DNA of 62,671 nucleotides, from the NCBI GenBank assembly GCA_036825195.1, contig DAISYQ010000017.1, forward strand, positions 1-62,671, in the 5' to 3' direction. This DNA comes from UBA2210 sp036825195. Its GTDB lineage: Bacteria; Desulfobacterota; Syntrophia; Syntrophales; UBA2210. The position numbers and the translations under genes were made by a program. Positions 9,837 through 19,519 of the stretch are shown here, piece after piece (position 1 is the first letter of the stretch; every line of letters begins with the position of its first letter). Below the pieces are notes generated by a model. That model saw only the letters and a program-made list of their open reading frames with translations. It had not been told where the DNA came from and did not search any database.

Positions 9837-10724
9837 CTATGCGAGAGAATAGCTGTCTTCTTCAGCGGTTACAAATCCCTTCTTTATGAGGCGGTCCAGG
9901 TGTTTTTTCATCATTCCCCGTTCGCCGAATTCAAAAAAGTCCCTCGGTTCCCTCGGTTTCTTGTAAATTATCCACTGATTGACGATCTCGGTCAATGTCC
10001 TCGGCTTTTCGAGAAAGGTCAGCAAGGCATCTTCTCGCTGGGCTATTATCGCCACATAGTCCTCAACCAGTCCCGTAATGTCTCCTTCTATGACGCCTGC
10101 CTCATGAGAAGTGATGAATATCCGTGCGGGGATCTTCAGTATGGTATGGAGAGATTCTATGGTCTGGTCTATGTCGGAAACCCTGTCGCCGTACCAGGGC
10201 CCGAAGGGCGTCATATCCAGGTCGCCCAGAAAGAGTACGCCTTCATCAGGAAAGAAGAAGCTTGTATGACCGATGGTGTGGCCCGGGGTATGGATAATAT
10301 GTACGTTGGTATCACCGAAATTCAAAATGTCCCCATCTCTGAATTCGAGATCCGGGGTACGTTCCCTGTAGTTAAAATGATTCACAAGAAGGCTTCGCCA
10401 TGTATGCTCCATGGATGTTCCCAGAAGTCCGTAGAAATCGAGAAGACCCTCCACGGATTCGTAACAGGGTATTTCATCGTGGTGCACATACAGCTTTGCT
10501 TGGGGAAATAAGTAATTAAAGGCGATGTGATCTTCGTGGTAATGAGACATTACTATGGTATCGATTCCCTTTTCCGTAGTATATTTTTTCAGCAGTGTCT
10601 CATCGGAACCGGGATCTATCACGACCTTTTCCCTATCGTCAATATAGAGCGAATTGCAGAAAGGGTATCTCCCCCCGTTTGTGCCTTCTATGAAGGTAAG
10701 GCGGCCAAAGGTCTTCTCATTCAT
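9837..10724 (-). CDS. MBL-fold metallohydrolase with C-terminal winged helix
   Basis: 295 residues. A metallo-beta-lactamase fold with metal motif H61-x-H63-x-D65-H66 (SHYHEDH), a second His in HTPGHTIGH near 147, and GDLD near 170. The C-terminal ~80 residues look like a winged helix (TLTEIVNQWIIY ... MMKKHLDRLIKKGFV), the same arrangement as glyoxalase II/LACTB2-like hydrolases that act on thioesters or RNA. It is the first gene of the minus-strand unit running to 8192; 78 bases separate it from the 68-residue gene. Substrate unknown. Confidence 0.88.
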   Translation of the reverse strand: MNEKTFGRLTFIEGTNGGRYPFCNSLYIDDREKVVIDPGSDETLLKKYTTEKGIDTIVMSHYHEDHIAFNYLFPQAKLYVHHDEIPCYESVEGLLDFYGLLGTSMEHTWRSLLVNHFNYRERTPDLEFRDGDILNFGDTNVHIIHTPGHTIGHTSFFFPDEGVLFLGDLDMTPFGPWYGDRVSDIDQTIESLHTILKIPARIFITSHEAGVIEGDITGLVEDYVAIIAQREDALLTFLEKPRTLTEIVNQWIIYKKPREPRDFFEFGERGMMKKHLDRLIKKGFVTAEEDSYSLA

Positions 10725-10900
10725 CGGTGGTGTCCCTATTCGTATATCCTGAGAAATCTGTTATGGAACTTACAAGAAAATTCTTTTATATGAAGTTTTG
10801 CGAAGTGTCAAATGAGTGGGCATCACACCAGAATTTCTCGATTTGACTTTTGGGTGTTATGTATATATAAAAACAAGTATCTTGCCTAAGGGAAATTTCA

Positions 10901-12568
10901 ATGACTAAATGGGGGTTATCAAGTCTTCTTCTCGTAATCATATCGTCTCTTGTCTTGACCGATCCGCTGATTGCGCATTCCAAGGAAGATACGGCCTATA
11001 TTTCATTTCAAAGGATCGGAGTTTCAAAAGATCAGTCCGATGCGTATGTGGTGAAGAAGAATGAATGGTTGTTTGACATTATTGAACGAAGATACAAGGT
11101 TTCAAAGAAAGAGGCTGCCAGAATATTGGAGCTGGTGAAAAGCTTCAATCCTCAACTGAAGGACCTGAATGTTATATATCCCGGCCAGACACTGCTCCTC
11201 CCCAGAAAAAGATCTTCAGAGACAGCGGGAACACCTGATGTTTCGAATCAAGCCTCCGGTATCCTCAGCGATGAGAAAAGAGGCGATATCATTCTGAAAT
11301 ATGTCATACAGAGGGGAGACCATGTATCCGGCATCATACACAAAAAGTACGGCGGTTCTCGCGGGAAAATATATAAAATACTGGAACGGGTAAAACTGCT
11401 CAACCCGATGATACGAAATCTTGACCGCATTTATCCCGGCCAGACATTACTGCTCCCTCGGACAGCCGAGGAGGCGAAACCGTCACCTCTTGTCCTTAGT
11501 GATGTGCAGACAGAAGCTGTGACCATACCGGAATACAGCGTACTGCCCGTTATAAGCCATATCATAAACAGGATGTATGGCACGATCATAACCGATGGAA
11601 ATTTCTGTATTCCCATACCGCCTTCCGGCGAGGTGAAGATTGATTGTGCACGGGTTCCGGTCATAGAGATACCTGACGGTAACACCATTCTGCTCGATCT
11701 ATCCAGCAGGATACCTGAGGAGTTGAAAAGGGTTATAGAATCAACGTGGGAAAACTATCGTGTGATCAGCGTGAAGGAACACGAGAAGATATCCTCCCTG
11801 CTGGAAAGGGTACTGCATGATAGCGGAATATACATCATGAAGACTGTCAACCAGTACAAACAGATCGGCACTGCTCCGGAAACAAGGATTTTTGTCGAAT
11901 GGCTTGTATCAAGAAAGTCGCAGTCCGAAGGAACGGGAGGGTACGCATTTAATTTCGTAAGCGAACCGTCGCAGCTGATTCCGCTTCCCGTGAAGGCTTA
12001 CGCAGATGAAGGCGGCCTTGAGATAATCGAAATAATGGACGGTGTTGGCATCTCGGAGGACGAGGAGAAGTATCAGCCGTGCACCATGAAGGTCTTGGAT
12101 TATCAGAACGGTGTGAGTCTGGCTGATTCGTTGCTTACGATGCTCGGGTACTCTCCGATAAGGGATTCAGAGATCAGTATATTGAATGAAGATGGGCTTG
12201 ACCTGTCAATAACGGTTGATCTGCTCCTTACAGCAGGAGAGCGACGCATCATTGTAACTTCAAACGGGATCTCGGAACAGGTCCGGCATATCCTGGAGAA
12301 GAGAGGCGATACGGTTGTTGTCGTATCGAACGGGGAGAACAGGAGAGTGATTATTGAAAATGTCATGCGTGCCATGAATATCTCCTGTTTATACGATGAT
12401 TTTATGTTTCTCCTTTCCGGGCATACCGGGAAGGAAAGGGGGAATATATCCCTTCCCGCGCTATGGCTGGGGGATGATGAACCGTTCTACCTGGTAGATT
12501 ATGATATCGACAATGGCATGTGCGGACTCCTTGAGAAAGAATGGAAAGTGAAGCTGGTACGGTATTGA
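10901..12568 (+). CDS. Exported protein with two LysM domains
   Basis: 555 residues with an N-terminal signal peptide (cleavage likely after LIAHS near residue 27). LysM 1 covers ~50-97 and LysM 2 ~135-183; both end in the same I-YPGQTLLLPR pattern, with an unusually long first helix insert (RILELVKSFNP; KILERVKLLNP). LysM binds peptidoglycan glycan strands. The remaining ~370 residues are of unknown fold and carry no recognised catalytic motif. The stop overlaps the next gene by 28 bases, suggesting translational coupling. Confidence 0.85.
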   Translation: MTKWGLSSLLLVIISSLVLTDPLIAHSKEDTAYISFQRIGVSKDQSDAYVVKKNEWLFDIIERRYKVSKKEAARILELVKSFNPQLKDLNVIYPGQTLLLPRKRSSETAGTPDVSNQASGILSDEKRGDIILKYVIQRGDHVSGIIHKKYGGSRGKIYKILERVKLLNPMIRNLDRIYPGQTLLLPRTAEEAKPSPLVLSDVQTEAVTIPEYSVLPVISHIINRMYGTIITDGNFCIPIPPSGEVKIDCARVPVIEIPDGNTILLDLSSRIPEELKRVIESTWENYRVISVKEHEKISSLLERVLHDSGIYIMKTVNQYKQIGTAPETRIFVEWLVSRKSQSEGTGGYAFNFVSEPSQLIPLPVKAYADEGGLEIIEIMDGVGISEDEEKYQPCTMKVLDYQNGVSLADSLLTMLGYSPIRDSEISILNEDGLDLSITVDLLLTAGERRIIVTSNGISEQVRHILEKRGDTVVVVSNGENRRVIIENVMRAMNISCLYDDFMFLLSGHTGKERGNISLPALWLGDDEPFYLVDYDIDNGMCGLLEKEWKVKLVRY

Positions 12569-13542
12569 AAGTAAGAGGAATAGCCCTCATATCGGGCGGA
12601 CTCGACAGCATTCTCGCCGTGAAGGTTGTACAGGAGCAGGGTATTGAAGTTCAGGGTGTTGCTTTTGAAACACCTTTTTTTAGTGCCCATAGAGCCGTAG
12701 AGGCATGCAGAAACATCAACCTTCCGCTGTCGGTGGTGGATTTTACCCAGGATCACCTTGCAATGCTCAAGGCTCCCCGCTACGGGTATGGCAAAAACAT
12801 GAATCCCTGCATCGACTGTCACATACTGATGCTCAAAAAGGCCGGCGAGATGATGGAGGCACAAGGGGCAGACTTCGTCTTTACGGGGGAGGTGATGGGA
12901 CAGCGCCCCATGTCCCAGGGAAAGCAGTCGCTCCATGTCGTAGCGAAGAGGTCCGGCTACCAGGACTATATCGTTCGTCCGTTGAGCGCCAGGCTCTTAC
13001 CGGAGACGAAGCCGGAGATAGAGGGGAAGATTGACAGGTTGAAACTGCTTGACATTCAGGGGAGGGGAAGAAAACGTCAGATGGAGATGGCCGTCAGGTA
13101 CAACATCGACCACTATGCGACTCCAGCCGGCGGGTGCCTCCTGACAGAACCCGGGTTTGCAAAGAGACTGAGAGATCTCTTCGATCATGATAGCAATCCG
13201 AAGATTAGAGATATAGAGCTTCTCAAGGTCGGAAGACACCTGCGCCTGAATGACGGGACGAAACTGATTGTAGGCCGAAAGAGGGCTGAAAATGCGGCTA
13301 TCGAAAATCTTTCACAGGAATGCGACACCGTGATCAAGATGAGAGACTTTCCCGGTCCCACGGTCCTTGTTCCCTATGGATGTGAAGAGGAAGATCTGGA
13401 ATTGGCCGCCGGTATATGCGCTCTGTACAGTGACGCACCCCATCACGTGAAAGCCATTGCACGGTGTCGCACGGGAGAAGCTGTTATCTGTCTTGACATA
13501 TCATCCGCAGAAAAAGAGGTGGTAAGTAGGGTGATACTCTGA
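12541..13542 (+). CDS. PP-loop tRNA-thiolation-type protein with NFACT-R domain
   Basis: 333 residues. The N-terminal half is a PP-loop ATP pyrophosphatase of the MnmA/ThiI class: SGGLDS at residues ~18-23, then NPCIDCH (a CxxC pair) near 88 and GEVMGQRPMSQ. The C-terminal ~100 residues (KVGRHLRLNDGTKLIVGRKRAEN) look like the NFACT-R RNA-binding domain, so the protein probably thiolates an RNA base. The ATG overlaps the LysM gene by 28 bases; a TTG at 12565 in the same frame is an alternative start just beyond that overlap. It is not MnmA itself (the order of motifs and the tail differ). Function is inferred. Confidence 0.82.
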   Translation: MESEAGTVLKVRGIALISGGLDSILAVKVVQEQGIEVQGVAFETPFFSAHRAVEACRNINLPLSVVDFTQDHLAMLKAPRYGYGKNMNPCIDCHILMLKKAGEMMEAQGADFVFTGEVMGQRPMSQGKQSLHVVAKRSGYQDYIVRPLSARLLPETKPEIEGKIDRLKLLDIQGRGRKRQMEMAVRYNIDHYATPAGGCLLTEPGFAKRLRDLFDHDSNPKIRDIELLKVGRHLRLNDGTKLIVGRKRAENAAIENLSQECDTVIKMRDFPGPTVLVPYGCEEEDLELAAGICALYSDAPHHVKAIARCRTGEAVICLDISSAEKEVVSRVIL

Positions 13543-13569
13543 GGTCAGAAATCACTTCATTCAGTAGTA

Positions 13570-13583
13570 TGTGCCTAGGCACA
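13570..13583. promoter_or_regulatory. 14-bp perfect palindrome upstream of ctpA
   Basis: TGTGCCTAGGCACA is perfectly self-complementary and lies ~170 bases before the protease start. It could be an operator; no matching copy was seen elsewhere in the window. The sequence up to 13752 contains no other convincing feature. Confidence 0.35.
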
Positions 13584-13752
13584 GGATTCGGACTCGTAGA
13601 AACAGAGATGCAAGAGAGAATAGGCGTTTAAGGGCTCCATACCGAAAGACGGGACGGATGCCGGAACGTACAATGAGAGAAGATGTGACGGGAAAGAGAC
13701 TTTACCTCTTCGAATTTTTTACGGGTATAATACATTGGAGGTTTAGACAAAG

Positions 13753-15039
13753 ATGAATTTGAATAAAAAAAAGGGTTTTGTCCTGATCGTGTTCTTGGCC
13801 CTTACCATAGCCATCTCATTCTTGGGGCGTAGCGCCGCTCTTGCGACAGGAAGCGACACCTACAAGAACTTGAAACTGTTCAATGAAGTCCTCAAGCTTG
13901 TGGAGAAAAACTATGTGGAGGAGGTTGATCCACAGGTTGTCATTCATGGTGCCATCAATGGAATGATAAAATCACTGGATCCTCACAGCACCTTTATGAC
14001 TGCCGAGCAGTACCGTGACCTGCAAGTCGATACGAAAGGTGCTTTCAGCGGTCTGGGCATTGTGATTACGATGCAGGATGATATGGTTACCGTTGTATCG
14101 CCGATAGAAGATAAACCGGCATTTCTTGCCGGTGTCAAGGCTGGGGACAAGATCGTCAGAATAGACGGGAAGTCGACAAAGAATTTTACCATAATGGATG
14201 CGGTGCACGGACTCCGGGGCGAAAAGGGAACAAAAGTAACGATAACGGTCATCCGAGAAGGTGAAAAGAATCCCATTGATTTCGATATTGTCCGGGACAT
14301 GATAGAAATAAAAAGTGTGAAGCAAAAGATGTATTCCAAGGATATCGGATACATAAGAATTTCGAATTTCCAGGAAACAACAGCTGACGAACTCGATGAG
14401 GCTCTAAAGGAACTATATGCCGGTGGTGTGCTTCTCAAGGGACTCGTTCTGGACTTGAGAAATAATCCGGGAGGTTTGCTGGATCAGTCGGTGAAGATAT
14501 CGGATGCCTTTCTCAAATCGGGGCAAATCGTATCGTCGAGAGGAAGGACGAAGAGCAGTGAACGGGTATACAAGGCGCAGGATGATGGAACGGAACCGGA
14601 GTGTCCCATTATTGTCCTGACCAACGGTGGAACTGCCAGCGCAGCGGAGATCGTATCGGGGGCGCTCCATGATAACAAGAGGGCCATACTGTTAGGAACC
14701 CGAACATTCGGAAAGGGGTCGGTACAGACCATTGTTCCCTTGAATGATGGCTCCGCGGTCAAACTGACCATTGCGAAGTACTATACCCCGGATGGAGAAT
14801 CCATTCAGGCCAGGGGTATAATACCTGATGTGGTCGTCGAATATGTAAAACCCGTTATCACAGAGGAAGACAAATTCAAACAGGTCAGAGAAAGCGACCT
14901 GGAAGGGCACATAGAGGGTGAAGAAAACGGAGGAAAAGACGACAGGGTCGATAACGAGATGGACGATCTCAGAAACGACAATCAGTTGAAAAGCGCTATA
15001 GATCTTTTGAGGAGCTGGGATATCTTCAAGAAGATATGA
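13753..15039 (+). CDS. ctpA: Carboxyl-terminal processing protease (S41)
   Basis: 428-residue periplasmic serine protease. Signal peptide (~1-32), a helical N-domain, PDZ domain (~95-175; GAFSGLGIVI) and S41 catalytic domain. Catalytic Ser296 is in NGGTASAAEI and Lys321 in TFGKGSVQ, giving the Ser-Lys dyad. Members trim C-termini of exported proteins and take part in peptidoglycan-hydrolase turnover. Start ATG has AGG upstream (ATTGGAGGTTTAGACAAAG). It is followed by the YibQ-like gene after 70 bases. Confidence 0.95.
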   Translation: MNLNKKKGFVLIVFLALTIAISFLGRSAALATGSDTYKNLKLFNEVLKLVEKNYVEEVDPQVVIHGAINGMIKSLDPHSTFMTAEQYRDLQVDTKGAFSGLGIVITMQDDMVTVVSPIEDKPAFLAGVKAGDKIVRIDGKSTKNFTIMDAVHGLRGEKGTKVTITVIREGEKNPIDFDIVRDMIEIKSVKQKMYSKDIGYIRISNFQETTADELDEALKELYAGGVLLKGLVLDLRNNPGGLLDQSVKISDAFLKSGQIVSSRGRTKSSERVYKAQDDGTEPECPIIVLTNGGTASAAEIVSGALHDNKRAILLGTRTFGKGSVQTIVPLNDGSAVKLTIAKYYTPDGESIQARGIIPDVVVEYVKPVITEEDKFKQVRESDLEGHIEGEENGGKDDRVDNEMDDLRNDNQLKSAIDLLRSWDIFKKI

Positions 15040-15109
15040 GAAATCGTCGAATAGAACGGGTTTCCCATGTGCGTGGTTTGACGGGTATCTGTACGGTTAC
15101 GATAGAAGA

Positions 15110-16048
15110 GTGAAAAAAAGGATACTATATTCAAAAAAACGTGTAAGAGGTAAGGTCTTTTATTCGGAGAGAAGATCTCCCGTCGTGTGGGTGAGTTTCA
15201 TAGTTTTCTTTGCAGCTGCGGTTTTGGCCGGTTATTCTCTCTATTGCTGGAAATACAGTGACACCGCAATGGAGTCCTCTCAGCCTGAAAGAGATGGTAC
15301 GGGTACTGAGGTAAAGGGTGGTGAAAACCATGAGACGCCTACGGAAACAGAGCGGCGTCATGAGAAGAGAGAAGCGGTCGGATCCGACAACAGGATGGCC
15401 ATCGTGATGGATGATATGGGACACGATCTGTTGTCTATGCATGATATCATTCAGATAGACGCTCCCATTACGGTTTCCGTTCTCCCACACCTCCCTTATT
15501 CCGTTACGGTTGCCCAGAGAGCCTACAGGGCGGGAAGGGAGGTTATCCTGCACCTGCCCATGGAACCCAGAGGCTACCCCGGTACACGACCGGGTAACGG
15601 AGTGCTTCTTCTCCGGATGGACAAGAGTGAAATAATAGCTCAACTGGAAGAGAATATCATGGATGTTCCCTATATATCGGGAGTCAATAATCATATGGGG
15701 TCTCAATTCATGACAGATGAAGAGAAGGTAGAAATCGTACTGTCGCATCTGAAAGAAAGGGGACTATTCTTCCTGGATAGTCTCACAACGAAGGATTCAA
15801 AGGGGACAGCCGTTGCGAGAAGAATAGGCCTGCCGCATGCCAGGAGAGATATTTTTCTTGATAATAACTGTGATTTCAAAGACACACTCGGTATCTTACA
15901 TCGTATTGCCGATAAGCGAGATACATGGAACACCTTGGTAATTATTGGACATCCCCATGAAAGTACCATACGAGCAATCAGTGAAGCGCTGCCTGTTTTT
16001 CGTGAACGGCAGATATACATTGTACCATTATCCCAACTGGTCGAATAA
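15110..16048 (+). CDS. Divergent polysaccharide deacetylase (YibQ family)
   Basis: 312 residues: cytoplasmic Lys/Arg-rich start, one transmembrane segment (~27-47), an acidic low-complexity linker (~50-90), then a YibQ-type deacetylase-fold domain (MAIVMDDMG at ~95; HLPMEP; GVNNHMGS; HPHEST). In this family many metal ligands of classic NodB deacetylases are kept as D-D, H and H, but activity is unproven. GTG start at 15110 behind GAAGA. Downstream of ctpA, the same pair as in many Gram-negatives (envC-ctpA-yibQ type clusters), which points to cell-wall remodelling. The stop overlaps the next gene region (TAATG). Confidence 0.9.
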   Translation: MKKRILYSKKRVRGKVFYSERRSPVVWVSFIVFFAAAVLAGYSLYCWKYSDTAMESSQPERDGTGTEVKGGENHETPTETERRHEKREAVGSDNRMAIVMDDMGHDLLSMHDIIQIDAPITVSVLPHLPYSVTVAQRAYRAGREVILHLPMEPRGYPGTRPGNGVLLLRMDKSEIIAQLEENIMDVPYISGVNNHMGSQFMTDEEKVEIVLSHLKERGLFFLDSLTTKDSKGTAVARRIGLPHARRDIFLDNNCDFKDTLGILHRIADKRDTWNTLVIIGHPHESTIRAISEALPVFRERQIYIVPLSQLVE

Positions 16049-16074
16049 TGGTTAAGGTTGTTTACAGGGGCAGA

Positions 16075-17793
16075 ATGAAAACGTTAAAGATAATCAGAAA
16101 TATAACCCTGATAAGTATGCTTTTCGTCAGTATCGCGGCCTGTACCTATCCACATGAAAAACAAACCGTGTCACTGGAGCGAACGGAGAGCCCTGTCGTT
16201 GAATCCAATGAATACCATCACTATTCGCTAGGGGTACTCTTCGCCCTTGACGGAGAGATTGACAAGGCCATTGCTGAATATAAGGATGCCCTGCAATTTG
16301 ACCGGGAATCCCCTTATCTCATGAACGAACTTGCGACCCTTTACATCAAGAAGGGAGAGATCGATGCAGCGATCGGGTTACTGAAAAAGTCTATCTCATC
16401 TAATCCGGAAGACGTCGATTCACATATCCTGTTGGGCAGTCTGTACGGTAATCTTAAAGAATACAAAAACGCAATACAGGAATACGAAAGGGTAATCGAG
16501 ATAGATCCCGAAAGACAAGAGGCATATCTCTTTCTGAGTCTGATCTACCGGGAAAATAAGGAATATGACCGTTCGATCGAGGCGCTGAAGAATCTTCTGA
16601 AGATCAATCCGTCCAATCTGATGGGTACCTACTACCTTGCCAAGGCATATGCCGCAGTGGAGAAATACGATGAGGCAGAGGCATGGCTTCAGAAAAGCCT
16701 GGATATCAAGCCGGCATTCAGGCCGGCGCTCGTTGATCTGGGACAGTTGTACCGGTCTCAGGATAAGGATGAGAGAGCGGTTGAGATATATATGGAGTTT
16801 CTCAGGAATGATCCAGCCGATATCAAGATACGCTTTGAATTGGGAAGAGCTCTTCTGGAATTAAAGAGGTATGATTCCGCTGCAAAGGAGTTCGAGACGA
16901 TACTGGCGCAAGACGGTTCTCTTGCTGATGTGAACTTTTCCTTGGGCCTTGCATATTTTTTTGGTGGTCAACAGTACGACAAGGCAATCGAACAATTCCT
17001 TGCGGTACTTAAAGCGCGTCCCGATGATTACAGGACTATGTATTTTCTCGGGTATACCTATGAAAAGCAAAAACAGTATGAAGAGGCGATGAAGCATTTC
17101 AATGCTATCCCAGAAGAATCTGATTTATACACGGTTGCCCGTATCAGGATGGGATTTATCCTGCAGGAAGAAGGCCACACCGGAAAAGCCATAGATCTGA
17201 TGAGGAAGGAGATCGATAAGGGAAGTACAGAAATTGAATTTTACAGATTTCTTGCCGTCCTCTACGAGGATGAAGAAAAACTCGAAAATGCGGAGGATAT
17301 CGTAAGAAAAGGCATTTCCCTTTCACCGAATGACATAGGATTGCATTTCAGACTGGGTGTCCTGTGTGGAAAGAGAAACAAACAGCGGGAAAGTATAGAA
17401 GCAATGGAGACCGTACTCACGCTTGATCCTGACAATGCCGATGCAATCAACTATATCGGTTACAGTTATGCGGAACGAGGCATTAAGCTTGATGAAGCCG
17501 AAAGGCTGATCAAAAGGGCCCTCCAGCTGAAACCGGATAACGGCTATATTATAGACAGCCTCGGCTGGGTGTACTTTAAGCAGAACAGGGTAAAAGAAGC
17601 GATAGAATTTCTGGAAAAGGCCCGGGATCTTCTGCCTGAAGATCCCACAATCGCCGGTCACCTTGGCGATGCTTACAAAAAGGACGGTCAGATTGAACGG
17701 GCTCTGGATGTATATCAACGGGCACTGAACATGAATCCACAGAACGGTGATTTGAAGGAAAAGATAACAAACATACGAGCGCCCAGTGAATAA
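16075..17793 (+). CDS. Large TPR lipoprotein
   Basis: About 572 residues made of a lipoprotein signal (lipobox SIAAC, Cys22 from this start) and some fourteen tetratricopeptide repeats filling the rest (e.g. AIAEYKDALQFDRESPYLMNE; AIQEYERVIEIDP). An earlier ATG at 16048 overlaps the yibQ-like stop (TAATG) and would add nine residues; the ATG at 16075, behind AGGGGC, gives a clean lipoprotein signal and is preferred. It overlaps the LolB-like gene by 8 bases. Likely a periplasm-facing outer-membrane scaffold; the partner is unknown. Confidence 0.9.
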   Translation: MKTLKIIRNITLISMLFVSIAACTYPHEKQTVSLERTESPVVESNEYHHYSLGVLFALDGEIDKAIAEYKDALQFDRESPYLMNELATLYIKKGEIDAAIGLLKKSISSNPEDVDSHILLGSLYGNLKEYKNAIQEYERVIEIDPERQEAYLFLSLIYRENKEYDRSIEALKNLLKINPSNLMGTYYLAKAYAAVEKYDEAEAWLQKSLDIKPAFRPALVDLGQLYRSQDKDERAVEIYMEFLRNDPADIKIRFELGRALLELKRYDSAAKEFETILAQDGSLADVNFSLGLAYFFGGQQYDKAIEQFLAVLKARPDDYRTMYFLGYTYEKQKQYEEAMKHFNAIPEESDLYTVARIRMGFILQEEGHTGKAIDLMRKEIDKGSTEIEFYRFLAVLYEDEEKLENAEDIVRKGISLSPNDIGLHFRLGVLCGKRNKQRESIEAMETVLTLDPDNADAINYIGYSYAERGIKLDEAERLIKRALQLKPDNGYIIDSLGWVYFKQNRVKEAIEFLEKARDLLPEDPTIAGHLGDAYKKDGQIERALDVYQRALNMNPQNGDLKEKITNIRAPSE

Positions 17794-18559
17794 GAAGCAT
17801 ATCCTCATTTATCTTGTTTTCTTCGTGATTTCCGGGTGCATGTCCGGGAAGGTTACTGAACTCACAAAGGATGCCATACTTTTCCCCGACCATGTCCTCG
17901 AGAAAATCACCATGCCGGATAGCGGAAATACCATCAGGGCAACGGCGAACATCACTGTCGATTCTCATGAGGGGAAATATTCCGGGAAGATAGCACTCGT
18001 ATTGAAGATGCCTTCCTGCCTTCACATCGAGACAGTGCCGGTCTTTGGCCCGGCAGACTTTTTTCTTTCTGCAAACGGAGAGTCTCTCAAGGTGTTTCTT
18101 CCTGGTGAGGGGAAATTCTATGTGGGCAGAGCAACAAGAGAAAACCTCTTTTTATTTTTCAAGATTTTTCTTCCCCTCCATGACATGGTTCACATCCTCG
18201 CCGGATTGCCTCCGCAGGCAATTGGAGGGAGTCGGTCAGAACAGATTGAGGGGGGATTGTATCGTGTGGATACCAGGTCAGAAAAAAGAATGCGGTCACT
18301 GTGGGTAGATCCCGATACCTATACATTGACAAAGATTGAAGACAGTGATGGTGACAGGGTAGTCTATAGGGTGACATTCAAAGATCATATCGTTGTCGAT
18401 GGTGTACCCTATCCGAAAGAGGTACGAATGGAGTGGATGGCCTCTGAACGGGTATGCGTTGCCGTGCGGTATCTCGATCTCGATGTCGTACCGGACGGAG
18501 ATACGGGAGTCTTCGATCTCAAAACACCTCCCGGAATCACACCAGTATTGATAGACTGA
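17786..18559 (+). CDS. LolB-like outer-membrane lipoprotein (DUF4292 type)
   Basis: 257 residues with lipobox ISGC (Cys18) and an all-beta half-barrel of the LolA/LolB type (TANITVDSHEGKYSGKIALVLK; VDPDTYTLTKIED). LolB inserts lipoproteins into the outer membrane; this shorter-similarity DUF4292-like form may do so or bind another lipid. GTG start overlaps the TPR lipoprotein stop by 8 bases, so the two are coupled. It ends the plus-strand run that began at 13753. Confidence 0.72.
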   Translation: MNKKHILIYLVFFVISGCMSGKVTELTKDAILFPDHVLEKITMPDSGNTIRATANITVDSHEGKYSGKIALVLKMPSCLHIETVPVFGPADFFLSANGESLKVFLPGEGKFYVGRATRENLFLFFKIFLPLHDMVHILAGLPPQAIGGSRSEQIEGGLYRVDTRSEKRMRSLWVDPDTYTLTKIEDSDGDRVVYRVTFKDHIVVDGVPYPKEVRMEWMASERVCVAVRYLDLDVVPDGDTGVFDLKTPPGITPVLID

Positions 18560-18560
18560 C

Positions 18561-18608
18561 CGGTTACAGGCTGGTGTGCAGATTCACAATCACTCCAACC
18601 TGTAACCG
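18561..18608. terminator. Shared terminator between convergent units
   Basis: A 10-bp perfect stem CGGTTACAGG / CCTGTAACCG with a 28-nt loop, followed by ATTTATTTTA on the plus strand. It lies between the LolB-like gene and cpoB, which converge. Confidence 0.7.
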
Positions 18609-18610
18609 AT

Positions 18611-19498
18611 TTATTTTATGTCGACCAGCTTTTCTCTGGCCACATTTGCGGATGTCGTATTGGGATAGTCTTTAATAACTCTCTGTAGCAAGAGCTTTGC
18701 GCTCGCTTTGTCGTCAAGCTTCAGAAAGGAAAGAGCTTGTTTTAAGAGGGCATTGGGTACTTTGTTCCCCTTGGGATAGACCTGAATGACCCTTTCATAT
18801 TCTATGATTGCCTCTTCATACTTGCCTTCGAAGTAATCACACTCGCCGATCCAGAATTGTGCATTATCTGAATATTCTGAATTGGGAAAGGATTGCAAAA
18901 ACTTTCGAAAAGCCTCTTTCGCCTCGTCGTATCTGCCATCCTTAAATATGCTGTATGCGGTTGCGTAAGCCGTTTCCTTATCGGTTAAATCGGGTGCCGG
19001 TTTTTCCTTTGCAACAACGGCCGGTCCTTCCACCGGTGCGGTCTTTGCCTTGCTTTCTTGTTCCTTGATCGCGTTCAGGGACTGTTCAAGGCGAGTCAGT
19101 CTGCTGGAGATATCGTCCAGATTGTTACTCAGATCTTTCGATTTGGTTTGTGATTCAAGGGATGCCACCTGTACCCGCAAGCTTTCCGTGGCCCCCCGCA
19201 GTTTCTGAATGCTGTCCCTCAGATCTATGATATCCGCCCCGGTTTCCGCCTGGTTTTTCCTTGCCGACTTAATGTATTCGCTGTTTTTACCAACAGTCTC
19301 CTGAAGTTTTGAGAGATCTCCCTGAAGGGCAGCCAGTTCTGAATTATCTTCCTGCATGGCGGCCAGTCTTGAGAGATCATTCTGAAGGGTGGTCAGTTTC
19401 ATCCCAAGATGCCCTTCAGATCGCCGAAGGTCTTCCTGCGTTGCGCACCCGGTGCATACAAATAACAGAGCTATGAAAAGAACAGCAACATTTCTCAA
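18611..19498 (-). CDS. cpoB: Tol-Pal system coordinator CpoB (YbgF)
   Basis: 295 residues: lipoprotein-like signal (CTGC, Cys18), N-terminal coiled coil (~30-140), Pro/Ala linker, then three TPRs (AYSIFKDGRYDEAKEAFRKFL; IGECDYFEGKYEEAIIEYERV). This is the usual CpoB plan; the protein couples Tol-Pal outer-membrane constriction with peptidoglycan synthesis at division. Unlike E. coli CpoB, which is a soluble periplasmic protein, this one seems lipidated, as is common in deltaproteobacteria. Last gene of the tol-pal operon. Confidence 0.93.
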   Translation of the reverse strand: MRNVAVLFIALLFVCTGCATQEDLRRSEGHLGMKLTTLQNDLSRLAAMQEDNSELAALQGDLSKLQETVGKNSEYIKSARKNQAETGADIIDLRDSIQKLRGATESLRVQVASLESQTKSKDLSNNLDDISSRLTRLEQSLNAIKEQESKAKTAPVEGPAVVAKEKPAPDLTDKETAYATAYSIFKDGRYDEAKEAFRKFLQSFPNSEYSDNAQFWIGECDYFEGKYEEAIIEYERVIQVYPKGNKVPNALLKQALSFLKLDDKASAKLLLQRVIKDYPNTTSANVAREKLVDIK

Positions 19499-19519
19499 GA
19501 GAAGGTCCCTCCGTGGTTA

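Noticed and set aside
13571..13756. 61-codon frame before ctpA
   Set aside because: Arg-rich, begins inside the palindrome, no ribosome binding site.
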